Source: UMGS172 sp045587185 (GTDB lineage: Bacteria; Bacillota; Clostridia; Oscillospirales; Acutalibacteraceae). Taken from it: a stretch of DNA of 64,000 bases. Under the pieces are notes generated by a model, which was not told the DNA's origin, ran no database searches, and saw only the letters and a list, made by a program, of their open reading frames with translations. The position numbers were made by a program, and so were the translations under genes. Where the stretch lies: the NCBI GenBank assembly GCA_045587185.1, contig JAZNBS010000032.1:18056-82055 (forward strand), written 5' to 3'. Shown here piece by piece: positions 41,720 to 50,088 of this stretch. Positions within the stretch are counted from its first letter, which is position 1. Every line of letters starts with the position of its first letter.

Positions 41720-42877
41720 TTAAAGCGTTTTCTTTAAACTGCACGCACGCGAAACCGAAAGAATTATACCCATTTCAAATAAAAGTATCACCAAAGATGT
41801 TCCTCCGTAACTGAAGAACGGAAGACTGATACCTGTGTTCGGGATAGTGTTGGTAACAACCAAGATATTAAGTGCCATCTGCAGTCCCACCTGAAATGTG
41901 AGACCCATTGCAAGCATTGAGCCAAATTTGTCGGGAGCCTTCATTGCAACAACAAAACCTCTCCACATCAACAGACAGAAAAGAATTATTATAATCATTG
42001 CGCCTATAAAGCCCAACTCTTCACAAACTATGGCAAATATAAAGTCGTTATGCGGTTCGGGCACCCAAAGGTATTTTTGTCTAGACTGCCCCAGACCTCT
42101 GCCAAGCCAACCGCCTGAACCGATTGACAAAAGCGACTGAATGGTCTGATAACCCTCACCTACGGGCGCTGCCCACGGATTTAACCAGTAGGTTATGCGG
42201 TCCTGTGCGTAGGAAATAACTCCGCTTAAAACAACAATAATACCTGTTGCCGCGGCACCGAGACCTACAAAAACATATCTAAGTTTAATTCCGCCAACCA
42301 CCATCATAACGGCACCGATAAGGAATATCAGAATGGTTGCAGAGAGATGCGGTTCAAGTACAACAAGTGCGCAAACAACCGCAACAAGCAGTCCCAAAAA
42401 CAGAACGCCGAATTTGAATGTTTTCATCAGTTTCTGATTACCCGAAATAAGGTGCGCCAAAAGCAAAATTACCGCAAATTTAGCCAATTCGGACGGTTGA
42501 AAGTTAATCGGTCCCAATGAGAACCAACGTTTAACGCTTGTTCCCTGCACCATTGGAGGTAAAATCAACATCACAACAAGGAACGCAACCATCAAAAGAT
42601 AAAACGGTATGGAAAATTTTCTCAAATGATGGTAATCAATTTTTGACATAACCAACATTACAAATACGCCGAATACCGCAAATCCTGCTTGTTTTGTTAT
42701 AAAGTGATAACTGTTTCCGTAATAGGTGTTGGCAAAAATATAACTTGCCGAAAATAGCATAACGAGACCGACAGTCAAAATAATTAAGAGCAAAATTAAA
42801 AAGGTAAGATCCATTTTGCCGTTAATAAAAAGTTTAGACCAAAATCCGTCTTTTTTATTCAGTTTCTTTTCAGCCAA
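41720..42877 (-). CDS. SEDS peptidoglycan polymerase (FtsW/SpoVE family)
   Basis: A 385-residue membrane protein with about ten transmembrane segments, the glycosyltransferase partner of the class B PBP in the same cluster. Family motifs include FQPSELAKFAVIL, WVPEPHNDFIFA and the C-terminal GISLPFFSYGGTS. A TTG start at 42877 is preferred, because AGGAA lies 9 bases upstream; a GTG at 42886 abuts that site. murD, often found just before this gene, is absent. FtsW (division) and SpoVE (sporulation) cannot be told apart from the sequence alone. Confidence 0.94.
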   Translation of the reverse strand: MAEKKLNKKDGFWSKLFINGKMDLTFLILLLIILTVGLVMLFSASYIFANTYYGNSYHFITKQAGFAVFGVFVMLVMSKIDYHHLRKFSIPFYLLMVAFLVVMLILPPMVQGTSVKRWFSLGPINFQPSELAKFAVILLLAHLISGNQKLMKTFKFGVLFLGLLVAVVCALVVLEPHLSATILIFLIGAVMMVVGGIKLRYVFVGLGAAATGIIVVLSGVISYAQDRITYWLNPWAAPVGEGYQTIQSLLSIGSGGWLGRGLGQSRQKYLWVPEPHNDFIFAIVCEELGFIGAMIIIILFCLLMWRGFVVAMKAPDKFGSMLAMGLTFQVGLQMALNILVVTNTIPNTGISLPFFSYGGTSLVILLFEMGIILSVSRACSLKKTL

Positions 42878-42912
42878 ACGGATCACTTCCTTTTCTAAAA
42901 TATCAAATCATA

Positions 42913-43932
42913 TTAAAAAAACTTAACAGCAGCAAAGCAAATTCCACAACCAACGAGGGTAATGAGCGAGAAAACAACGACTATTTTAACCTCACTCCAA
43001 CCTGATTTTTCAAAATGATGATGAATTGGGCTCATTTTGAAAAGACGTTTGCCGGTCTTTTTGAACCAAACAACCTGTAAAATGACCGAAAATGCCTCAA
43101 CAAGATAGATAATACCCGCTAACAAAAGATAAACAGGGCGGTCTATGGCAAACGCAAGCGCCACAACCATTCCGCCAAGGAACATTGAGCCTGTATCACC
43201 CATAAATATTTTAGCGGGATGCCAGTTCCAAACAAGAAAGCCAACCAAAGCACCTGCCAAAGCGGCCGCAATGATATTTACCCCCAAAAGTTCCAATGTA
43301 CCCGCCATTAGCATAAAGCCAATGGAAACGACCAACGTTACACTTGACGCAAGACCGTCAACACCGTCGGTGAGATTTACGGCATTGGTAAATCCGTAAA
43401 TAAAGAAGAAAGCGATAGGCCAAAAAATGATTCCAATTCCGCTTGTTACATCAACTGCTCCAACAAAAGGTATCCAAGTGGTTTTAAGACCTGCAAATGC
43501 AAGGCTTATGAGATAAGCGGCAGTCACCGTTGCCTGAAAAACGGTCTTCTGACCTGCGGTGAGACCGAGATTGCGCCTTTTGACGACCTTGATAAAATCA
43601 TCAAAAAAACCAATAAGACCCATTCCAATACCAAGGCCTAATCCTGCAAACAGTTTGACAAAACTCTGTTTGTGTCCAAATTCATACGAAAGGTCGCCAC
43701 CCAAAAGGCCGCTGACACCCATCGCAACGGCAACTCCCAATACAACGCCAATGGCAATCATTATTCCACCCATTGTAGGGGTTCCTTGCTTGGATTTATG
43801 CCAATCGGGACCTTCCTCGCGTATAGTTTGACCGAACTTTAGTCTTTTTAACAGAGGAATTGCAGGAATTCCCAAAGAAGCGGCCACAATAAAGCCAATC
43901 AATGCTGCAACTGCAGGTATTAAGCCAATCAT
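42913..43932 (-). CDS. mraY: Phospho-N-acetylmuramoyl-pentapeptide transferase
   Basis: Makes lipid I from UDP-MurNAc-pentapeptide and undecaprenyl phosphate. It has 339 residues and about ten transmembrane segments, with KQGTPTMGGI, FFDDFIKV (catalytic Asp pair), NAVNLTDGVDGLASS and MSPIHHHFE. murF, usually between murE and mraY, is absent. GGGGGA precedes the ATG. Confidence 0.98.
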   Translation of the reverse strand: MIGLIPAVAALIGFIVAASLGIPAIPLLKRLKFGQTIREEGPDWHKSKQGTPTMGGIMIAIGVVLGVAVAMGVSGLLGGDLSYEFGHKQSFVKLFAGLGLGIGMGLIGFFDDFIKVVKRRNLGLTAGQKTVFQATVTAAYLISLAFAGLKTTWIPFVGAVDVTSGIGIIFWPIAFFFIYGFTNAVNLTDGVDGLASSVTLVVSIGFMLMAGTLELLGVNIIAAALAGALVGFLVWNWHPAKIFMGDTGSMFLGGMVVALAFAIDRPVYLLLAGIIYLVEAFSVILQVVWFKKTGKRLFKMSPIHHHFEKSGWSEVKIVVVFSLITLVGCGICFAAVKFF

Positions 43933-43950
43933 TTTTCAATCCCCCGAAAT

Positions 43951-45378
43951 TCAAATTTCATTCAGTACCTCGGCAATAACCTCTCGTTCGTCAAGGTGGA
44001 CAGTACCGCTTTTCAAAATCTGATAAGTTTCGTGTCCTTTGCCTGCCAATACAATTATATCACCTTTTCGGGCAATTTGCACGGCTTTTTTTATTGCCTC
44101 AACGCGGTTTTCAATAACCTCGTAAGGAGTTTTGCAATCCCTCATACCGTCAAGAATGTCATTTATTATAGACATTGGTTCTTCAGAACGGGGATTGTCA
44201 CTTGTAACGATAACATAATCTGCGTTTCTGGCAGCGATTGCTCCCATCTGGGGACGCTTTGTGCGGTCACGGTCGCCTCCGCAACCAAACAGAACAATTA
44301 GGCGGTTTTTTTGACATTCGGAAAAAGTTTTCAATATATTTTCAAGGCCATCGGGCGTGTGCGCATAGTCAATAATTATTGTAAAATCACGGTTACACGG
44401 TACGACCTCTGCCCTACCCTTAATCCCTGAAATTGAACTGAATGCATTCTGCACGGTTTCGGCCGAAATGCCCAGTTCAAGTGCGCAGGCGGCGGCACAC
44501 ATAGCGTTATAGGGCGTGAACTTTCCGCCGATAGCGGTAGTTATATGAATTTCTATGCCATTGTGTTTCATATCAAACTCAGTTTTATCGGGTTTCAACA
44601 TCGTATTAAGCGCAGTATAATCCGCATTTTCATTTTTGGTAGAAAATGTGACAACACGGCAGTCAAGTCCATCCGAAATTTCGCCGAAATATGAATCATC
44701 CAAGTTCATAACGGCAACTTGACCGCTTTTAAACAGTTTTTTCTTGGCCTTGAGATAGTTTTCCATTGTGATATGGTAATCAAGATGGTCCTGTGTGAGA
44801 TTGGTAAACACGGTTAGTTCAAAATTTATACCGTATACCCTATCTTGGTCAAGTGCGTGTGAAGAAACCTCCATAACGCAGTAATCACATCCTGCGGCAA
44901 CCATAAGCGAAAACATTGACTGTAATTCATAACCAGAGGGTGTTGTGTTCTTAGATGGTAGAATCTCATCGCCAATCATATTCTGAATAGTGCCGACAAG
45001 ACCGACCTTATGACCCGCTTTTTCAAGAATTTCTTTAAGCATATACGACACTGAGGTCTTGCCGTTTGTTCCCGTGACACCGATAATTTTTAATTTTTCG
45101 GCAGGATTTTGAAACCAATTTGCCGACATTTTTGCAAATTCTTTTCTTGAATCACTAACGAACAACTGATTATCAAGACCTGTGTCTTTTTCACAAATTA
45201 TAACTGCAGCGCCATTCTCGTAAGCGGTTTTTGCATATTTATGGCCATCCTGTGTTACACCGTTAATGCAGACAAACACACAACCCGACGTCACATGACG
45301 CGAATCACAGGTAACGCCCGTGATTTCAACATCTGCAAAACGTCCTGCGCCCGATTTCATTATATCCGAAAGTTTCAT
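43951..45378 (-). CDS. murE: UDP-MurNAc-tripeptide ligase MurE (meso-DAP type)
   Basis: Adds the third residue to the peptidoglycan stem peptide. It has 475 residues with the ATP loop GVTGTNGKTSVSYML, MEVSSHALDQDRV, and the substrate motif SDNPRSEEP. DNPR is the meso-diaminopimelate signature, whereas Lys-specific enzymes differ there, so the stem peptide is predicted to be DAP-type. It lies 29 bases downstream of the PBP gene. Confidence 0.96.
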   Translation of the reverse strand: MKLSDIMKSGAGRFADVEITGVTCDSRHVTSGCVFVCINGVTQDGHKYAKTAYENGAAVIICEKDTGLDNQLFVSDSRKEFAKMSANWFQNPAEKLKIIGVTGTNGKTSVSYMLKEILEKAGHKVGLVGTIQNMIGDEILPSKNTTPSGYELQSMFSLMVAAGCDYCVMEVSSHALDQDRVYGINFELTVFTNLTQDHLDYHITMENYLKAKKKLFKSGQVAVMNLDDSYFGEISDGLDCRVVTFSTKNENADYTALNTMLKPDKTEFDMKHNGIEIHITTAIGGKFTPYNAMCAAACALELGISAETVQNAFSSISGIKGRAEVVPCNRDFTIIIDYAHTPDGLENILKTFSECQKNRLIVLFGCGGDRDRTKRPQMGAIAARNADYVIVTSDNPRSEEPMSIINDILDGMRDCKTPYEVIENRVEAIKKAVQIARKGDIIVLAGKGHETYQILKSGTVHLDEREVIAEVLNEI

Positions 45379-45407
45379 AACTTTTCCTTTCTTATTGTCG
45401 CTGATAC

Positions 45408-47651
45408 CTATTCAGCGGTTTCGGTTGTTCTGAAATATACAGTCACAACGGTACCGACATCGACCTTTGTACCTGCTTCAATGCTTTGTTTGTAAGAGGT
45501 TACGCCTGCACCCGAAAGCGATGTTCCTGCATACTGAATATTTAATCCGTGCTTTTTGGCAAGCGTGTTGGCATCACTCACTGAGATATTCAGGAAGTTA
45601 GGAACCTGGGTCTTCTCAGCAACGGTATCTGCCTCGGTATAAAGCATTACAACACCGTCACTGTACAGCGAATCAGTTGCTGCGGGGAACTGTTTGAGAA
45701 CGGTATCTCCACTACCGATTACCTTATATGTCAGACCTTTTTCGGTAATAGCCTTTTTAGCGAAATCAACTGTCTGTCCCGTAACAGAGGGAATTCTTAC
45801 TGCAAGTTTCTTGAGTTCATCCTCAGAATACTGCGGTTCAATGCCAAGATAAGGCAGAATTTCTGACATAATCTGTCCACCGACAGGAGCCGCAATAGTA
45901 CCACCGTAATATGCATCGCCGTGAGGCTCGTCAAGTATTACAAGCAGTGCAATTTCGGGATCATTTATTGGGGCCACACCGCAGAATGATGCGATATATA
46001 AACCCGATTCGCCTGTTTCAAGTATCTTCGAAACCTTCTGTGAAGTACCTGTTTTACCACCGATACGGTAACCGGGAACATAGGCATTCTTACCGCCGCC
46101 GCCATCAACAACGGCTTCCATAAGTGTACGGATGGTTTCGGATGTCTTAGTTGAAATCACCTGTCTTTTAACAGATGTGCTCACATTTTTAACGGTGTTT
46201 CCGTCCGAATCAATAATTTCATTTACAATGTGCGGTTGCACCAGGTATCCTCCGTTGACCGCCGCAGAAATTGCAGTAATCATCTGAATGGGGGTTACAT
46301 TAAAGGTCTGACCGAACGATGATGACGCAAGTTCGGTTATACCCATTTTATCAACAGTATGATATACAGGTGTAGTCTCACCTGGGAGGTCAATACCGGT
46401 TCTCTTGCCAAGACCGAAAGCCTCATAGTACTTTGAGAAAGTTTTCGCGCCCAACTGCTGACCGAATGTAATAAATACAGGGTTACAGGAGTTCATAACT
46501 GCTTGAGTCAGTGTTTCAGCACCGTGACCCGACCTTTTGTGACAGTTGTAACGGCGACCTGCAACAACAATATAACCACTACAGTTATAATGGTTTCCAA
46601 TCTTGGTTACACCCTCTTCAAGAGCCATTGCGGCGGTAACAATCTTGAAAACCGAACCAGGCTCATAAGTGTCGGAAACGGTCTTGTTCCTCCACTGCAT
46701 ATTGCGTAGTTCAGAAAGTTTTTTTGTCTTTTCTTCACCCTCAAGTGCGTCGACAATGGCCTGATCGGTTGCAGACAAAGTGAACGGGTTGTTGGGGTCA
46801 AAGTCATCTTTGACCGCCATTGCAAGGATATCCCCTGTATTAACATTCATACAGATAACAGCACCACGTTCTGTTACTTTGTTATCAATTATTGCCTGTG
46901 CAAGATATTTCTCACAAACATTCTGCACATAAGAATCAAGGCTTGTTTTAAGTGAGTTTCCGGGAGTTGCCTCAACCTCAATTTCATAACTCAATGGCAT
47001 ATTGTTGCCCGTAGCATCTTTAGCCGAAACAACCCTTCCCGGAATACCTGTAAGTTCGTCATCGTAATACAGTTCTAGTCCCGACAGCCCTTGATTATCA
47101 GTGCCGACAAAACCTAGAGCCACCGAAGCAAGACTGTCGTTGGGGTAATAACGCTTGCTACTCTCATCAAGGCCGATATATTCACTGACTTTATACTGAC
47201 TGTCAGCCATATACTGTCTGATAAGGTCGGCCTGAGGTTTTTCAACATTCTGCTTGACCTTAACGTAACTTGTTTTTTTGTTGGTGAGGTCAAGAACGCT
47301 TTGATAGTCAAGACCAAGAATGGCCGAAAGATTGGTTGCTATCTCTGATTTTACTGCATTGAGCTTGGTTTCATCAGTTATTTTCTTGAAACTGTTAGGG
47401 GTTATGTAAACCGTCCATACCTGAGCACTTGTTGCCAAAAGTTCACCGTTACGGTCGTATATTTTACCTCTTTCTGCGGCGAGTTCCGTATCGTAAAGTT
47501 GCTGTTCGGCAGCCTTTTGCTGATAAAAATCACTTTTTACCGCCATAAGATAAACAAGACGGCCTCCAACGAGCCCGACCATGCAGAGGGTCATAACAAT
47601 CCAAACTGCTACGATCCTCAATATCATGCTTTTGTTCGGTCCCTTGGTCAA
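45408..47651 (-). CDS. Class B penicillin-binding protein with two PASTA domains (PBP2B/SpoVD type)
   Basis: Peptidoglycan transpeptidase. It has 747 residues: one N-terminal transmembrane segment, a pedestal domain, and a transpeptidase domain with the Ser in EPGSVFKIVTAA (SxxK), NSCNPVF (SxN) and GGKTGTSQK (KTG). Two PASTA domains (about the last 135 residues) follow. A TTG start at 47651 is preferred, because AAGGAG lies 8 bases upstream, whereas a GTG at 47660 overlaps that site. Position in the cluster fits the division PBP; some relatives are sporulation-specific SpoVD. Confidence 0.94.
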   Translation of the reverse strand: MTKGPNKSMILRIVAVWIVMTLCMVGLVGGRLVYLMAVKSDFYQQKAAEQQLYDTELAAERGKIYDRNGELLATSAQVWTVYITPNSFKKITDETKLNAVKSEIATNLSAILGLDYQSVLDLTNKKTSYVKVKQNVEKPQADLIRQYMADSQYKVSEYIGLDESSKRYYPNDSLASVALGFVGTDNQGLSGLELYYDDELTGIPGRVVSAKDATGNNMPLSYEIEVEATPGNSLKTSLDSYVQNVCEKYLAQAIIDNKVTERGAVICMNVNTGDILAMAVKDDFDPNNPFTLSATDQAIVDALEGEEKTKKLSELRNMQWRNKTVSDTYEPGSVFKIVTAAMALEEGVTKIGNHYNCSGYIVVAGRRYNCHKRSGHGAETLTQAVMNSCNPVFITFGQQLGAKTFSKYYEAFGLGKRTGIDLPGETTPVYHTVDKMGITELASSSFGQTFNVTPIQMITAISAAVNGGYLVQPHIVNEIIDSDGNTVKNVSTSVKRQVISTKTSETIRTLMEAVVDGGGGKNAYVPGYRIGGKTGTSQKVSKILETGESGLYIASFCGVAPINDPEIALLVILDEPHGDAYYGGTIAAPVGGQIMSEILPYLGIEPQYSEDELKKLAVRIPSVTGQTVDFAKKAITEKGLTYKVIGSGDTVLKQFPAATDSLYSDGVVMLYTEADTVAEKTQVPNFLNISVSDANTLAKKHGLNIQYAGTSLSGAGVTSYKQSIEAGTKVDVGTVVTVYFRTTETAE

Positions 47652-47704
47652 CCGTCTCACTCCTTAAATCATGGCAGATTCACTGCCCTAATAATACACC
47701 TTAA

Positions 47705-47733
47705 CGAGAGTCGGTCAAAAAGACCAACTCTCG
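47705..47733 (-). repeat. Hairpin without U-run between ftsL and the PBP gene
   Basis: Minus-strand RNA pairs CGAGAGTTGGTC with GACCGACTCTCG (12 base pairs, one U-G wobble) around a five-base loop. The wobble would be a C-A mismatch on the other strand, so it fits RNA from the leftward operon. No T run follows, which argues against an intrinsic terminator. It may be an RNA-processing or stability element. Confidence 0.6.
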
Positions 47734-47776
47734 CTTAAATTTGCATTAGTAAATGTATATTTAGTTTATACTGGCT

Positions 47777-48238
47777 TTATTCTGCATTGGCAGTCAAACG
47801 TCCGCCAATATTCTCCGCTGTATCGGTCTCATTGGTTCTGATATATGTCACTTGGCTCTTTTCACACTTTTGCATACCAAGTTCCTTTGCGGCCTCTTCA
47901 AGGCTAGTGACCGATATTTTACGCTCCATTTCAACCGAAAGTCTTGTAGACTCACTCTCAAGTTCAACAATTTCATTCTTTATTGCGTCAATTTCACTTT
48001 TGGTTGATGAAATCTCTGCACGAAGGAAAAGACTTGCGCACACAGATGCAACTACCATAAATGAAATAACAATATTTCTAATAAGGATAGTTCTGTTCCT
48101 ATTTACAACTTTTGCTTTTGCATTAACCTTTGTTTCGGTTGCAGGATATTCGTGAATCTCAGCCTTCTTTTTCTGTGATGGAGCAAATATATCGTAATTA
48201 TAAGCAAAACTATCATTGTAATATTTAAGGTTGTCCAT
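47777..48238 (-). CDS. ftsL: FtsL-like cell division protein
   Basis: A 153-residue bitopic protein: a 50-residue basic cytoplasmic part, a transmembrane segment (about residues 52-72), then a heptad coiled coil (EISSTKSEIDAIKNEIVELE) and a short tail with LGMQK, typical of FtsL/DivIC. Recognition depends mostly on architecture and position between rsmH and the class B PBP. Confidence 0.85.
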   Translation of the reverse strand: MDNLKYYNDSFAYNYDIFAPSQKKKAEIHEYPATETKVNAKAKVVNRNRTILIRNIVISFMVVASVCASLFLRAEISSTKSEIDAIKNEIVELESESTRLSVEMERKISVTSLEEAAKELGMQKCEKSQVTYIRTNETDTAENIGGRLTANAE

Positions 48239-48288
48239 ATTTACCCAAATTTCCCCTCTGTTAAGAGCAACAAGTTGAACCTATTACC

Positions 48289-49212
48289 CTATAGCAATTT
48301 TTCTATAACCCTTAATTTTGCGCTTCTTGAACGCGGATTACTTTTTATCTCTTGGTCGGTAGGAATTATTGGCTTTCTTGAAACCAATTTTCCACGCAGT
48401 TTTCTGCCACACACACAAATCGGGATTTCCGGCGGACAGATACAACCTTTGCAAAACTCTCTGAACAAATTTTTAACCAATCGGTCTTCCAAAGAGTGAA
48501 AGGTTATTACACACATTCTTCCACCGATTTTAAGCATTTCAAACGCCGCTTTAATACCTGAGGTTTCTGCCTCAAATTCTTGATTTACCGCAATGCGGAT
48601 AGCCTGAAAACTTTTTCTTGCAGGATGTCCGTCACGTCTTACAGCCGCGGGTACCGAGTTTGAAATGATATCTGACAACTGTAACGTTGTCAGTATTGGC
48701 GACTTTTCTCTCTGCTTAACAATATTGCAGGCTATTTTGTACGCGAACTTCTCTTCGCCGTAATCTCTTAAAATATCGGTCAGTTCTTGAACACCCAGTG
48801 TGTTCACAAGGTCGGCCGCCGAAATACCGCTCTGGCTCATTCTCATATCAAGCGGAGCATCGGCGTGATATGAGAATCCCCTGTCTCCGTTATCCAACTG
48901 CCAAGACGAAACGCCAAGGTCCAGCAGAACACCGTCAACCGACTCTATACCCCTCTCTGCCAAAGCCAATTGCATATCGGCATAGTTTGTATGAATAACC
49001 GTTGCAGCAAGACCTTTCAAACGCTCTGTAGCGGTTTTCACGGCATCGGGGTCACGGTCAAGTGCAAACAGATGTCCTTTTGTAAGGCGTTTTGCAATCT
49101 CTTTTGAATGACCCGCACCACCTGCAGTGCCGTCAACATATATTCCACAAGGGTTAATATTAAGATTCTCGATACATTCATCGAGCAGCACCGATTTATG
49201 TATAAACTCCAT
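48289..49212 (-). CDS. rsmH: 16S rRNA (cytosine1402-N4)-methyltransferase
   Basis: SAM-dependent methyltransferase (formerly mraW). It has 307 residues, starting EFIHKSVLLDECI, with YVDGTAGGAGHSKEI for SAM, LLDLGVSSWQLDNGDRGFSY and a C-terminal FHSLEDRLVK segment. It follows mraZ by 6 bases. Confidence 0.98.
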   Translation of the reverse strand: MEFIHKSVLLDECIENLNINPCGIYVDGTAGGAGHSKEIAKRLTKGHLFALDRDPDAVKTATERLKGLAATVIHTNYADMQLALAERGIESVDGVLLDLGVSSWQLDNGDRGFSYHADAPLDMRMSQSGISAADLVNTLGVQELTDILRDYGEEKFAYKIACNIVKQREKSPILTTLQLSDIISNSVPAAVRRDGHPARKSFQAIRIAVNQEFEAETSGIKAAFEMLKIGGRMCVITFHSLEDRLVKNLFREFCKGCICPPEIPICVCGRKLRGKLVSRKPIIPTDQEIKSNPRSRSAKLRVIEKLL

Positions 49213-49218
49213 ATCCGT

Positions 49219-49644
49219 TTAGAATCCCAAAAGTTGCGCAAGTTCTGCAATCGACTCGGGGGTCTCCTCTGCTTCCTCGGCCTTGAAGGCTGTGGCATTC
49301 CAGACCTCAAGTTTTGAAGACATACCGATGATGGCGGCTTCACCGTCAAGTTCGGCATATTCACGAAGGTTTTGAGGGATAAGCACACGACCCTGCGCAT
49401 CACAGGTTACCTTTTCGGCGCCCGAGTACATAAAACGGATGAGTTTACCCGCCTGAACTCCCGGCATAGCCTTGAGTTTTGCGTCAACGACCTCCCACTC
49501 GGACATGGGATATATGCAGAGGCAACGCTTACCGTCGGGACTGCGACTGAGCATAAATTCCTCGCCGAGTTCTTCACGGTACTTTGCAGGCACGAAAACA
49601 CGGCCCTTTTTATCGACGTTATGATAATGTTGTCCAAAAAACAT
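49219..49644 (-). CDS. mraZ: Transcriptional regulator MraZ
   Basis: AbrB-fold DNA-binding protein that regulates its own cell-wall operon. It has 141 residues with two MraZ repeats: the first contains DKKGRVFVPAKYREEL and the second CDAQGRVLIPQNLREYA. The ATG at 49644 follows AAAGGGG. The frame stays open to 49770, but that would reach beyond the predicted transcription start. It is the first gene of the cluster. Confidence 0.96.
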   Translation of the reverse strand: MFFGQHYHNVDKKGRVFVPAKYREELGEEFMLSRSPDGKRCLCIYPMSEWEVVDAKLKAMPGVQAGKLIRFMYSGAEKVTCDAQGRVLIPQNLREYAELDGEAAIIGMSSKLEVWNATAFKAEEAEETPESIAELAQLLGF

Positions 49645-49652
49645 GCCCGCAA

Positions 49653-49703
49653 CCCCTTTCATACTCCACTTTAGTGTTAAAAAATGGTTTTTGCCACCAC
49701 TTT
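49653..49703 (-). promoter_or_regulatory. Candidate MraZ-binding repeats in the mraZ leader
   Basis: Minus-strand AAAGTGG occurs at 49697-49703 and 49666-49672, and AAAGGGG at 49653-49659, which doubles as the ribosome-binding site. AAAGTG-type repeats are the MraZ boxes described in some Firmicutes and Mollicutes. All lie between the transcription start and the ATG, suited to autoregulation. Confidence 0.5.
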
Positions 49704-49719
49704 TCACCACCGTAACTTT

Positions 49720-49748
49720 ATTATATACATATAATCGGTCAAATGCAA
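49720..49748 (-). promoter_or_regulatory. Promoter of the mraZ cell-wall cluster
   Basis: Minus-strand TTGCAT (49743-49748) and TATAAT (49720-49725) have a 17-base spacer, giving a leader of about 70 bases. Confidence 0.75.
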
Positions 49749-49847
49749 GTGATTTTTCAATAAAAAACAAACAAATTTTTCAAAGTTGTGTTGTGCAACA
49801 TGTACACCTACAAAATATTGTGTTTATAATATAATTTTAAAAAAATG

Positions 49848-49876
49848 TTGACATCTGCGTTGCAAGAATATATAAT
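49848..49876 (+). promoter_or_regulatory. Promoter of the tRNA-Leu gene
   Basis: TTGACA (49848-49853) and TATAAT (49871-49876) match consensus exactly with a 17-base spacer. Confidence 0.92.
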
Positions 49877-49904
49877 AGACAGTACGTAAAAACCATATAT
49901 TTTT

Positions 49905-49991
49905 GCCGCTGTGGTGGAATAGGCAGACACAAGGGACTTAAAATCCCTCGGTAGCGATACCGTACCGGTTCGACCCCGGTCAGCGGCACCA
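49905..49991 (+). tRNA. tRNA-Leu (anticodon UAA)
   Basis: The acceptor stem pairs GCCGCTG with CAGCGGC, followed by A and an encoded CCA (49989-49991). The anticodon stem AGGGA/TCCCT encloses the loop CTTAAAA, giving anticodon UAA. A long class II variable arm (CGGTA with TACCG) and the T-loop GGTTCGACCCC support leucine. It is a single tRNA with its own promoter and terminator. Confidence 0.97.
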
Positions 49992-49995
49992 TAAC

Positions 49996-50035
49996 AAAAG
50001 CCACACTTGTCTATTGGATAAGTGTGGCTTTTGTT
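49996..50035 (+). terminator. Terminator after tRNA-Leu
   Basis: AAAAGCCACACTT pairs with AAGTGTGGCTTTT around an 11-base loop, followed by GTTTG. Confidence 0.9.
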
Positions 50036-50043
50036 TGTAACAT

Positions 50044-50074
50044 AAAAGACCGTTGGCAATACCAACGGTCTTTT
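50044..50074. terminator. Terminator after the lipoprotein gene
   Basis: A perfect 13-base-pair stem (AAAAGACCGTTGG with CCAACGGTCTTTT) has a five-base loop. It lies 15 bases past the lipoprotein stop and also backs up the tRNA terminator. Confidence 0.9.
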
Positions 50075-50088
50075 ATCAAAATTTTAAA

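Noticed and set aside
49645..49770. N-terminal extension of mraZ
   Set aside because: It reaches upstream of the predicted transcription start and the extension is not part of the MraZ family.
49905..49991. tRNA-Leu as an integration site
   Set aside because: No integrase gene, duplicated tRNA 3' end or foreign-looking gene block is seen on either side.
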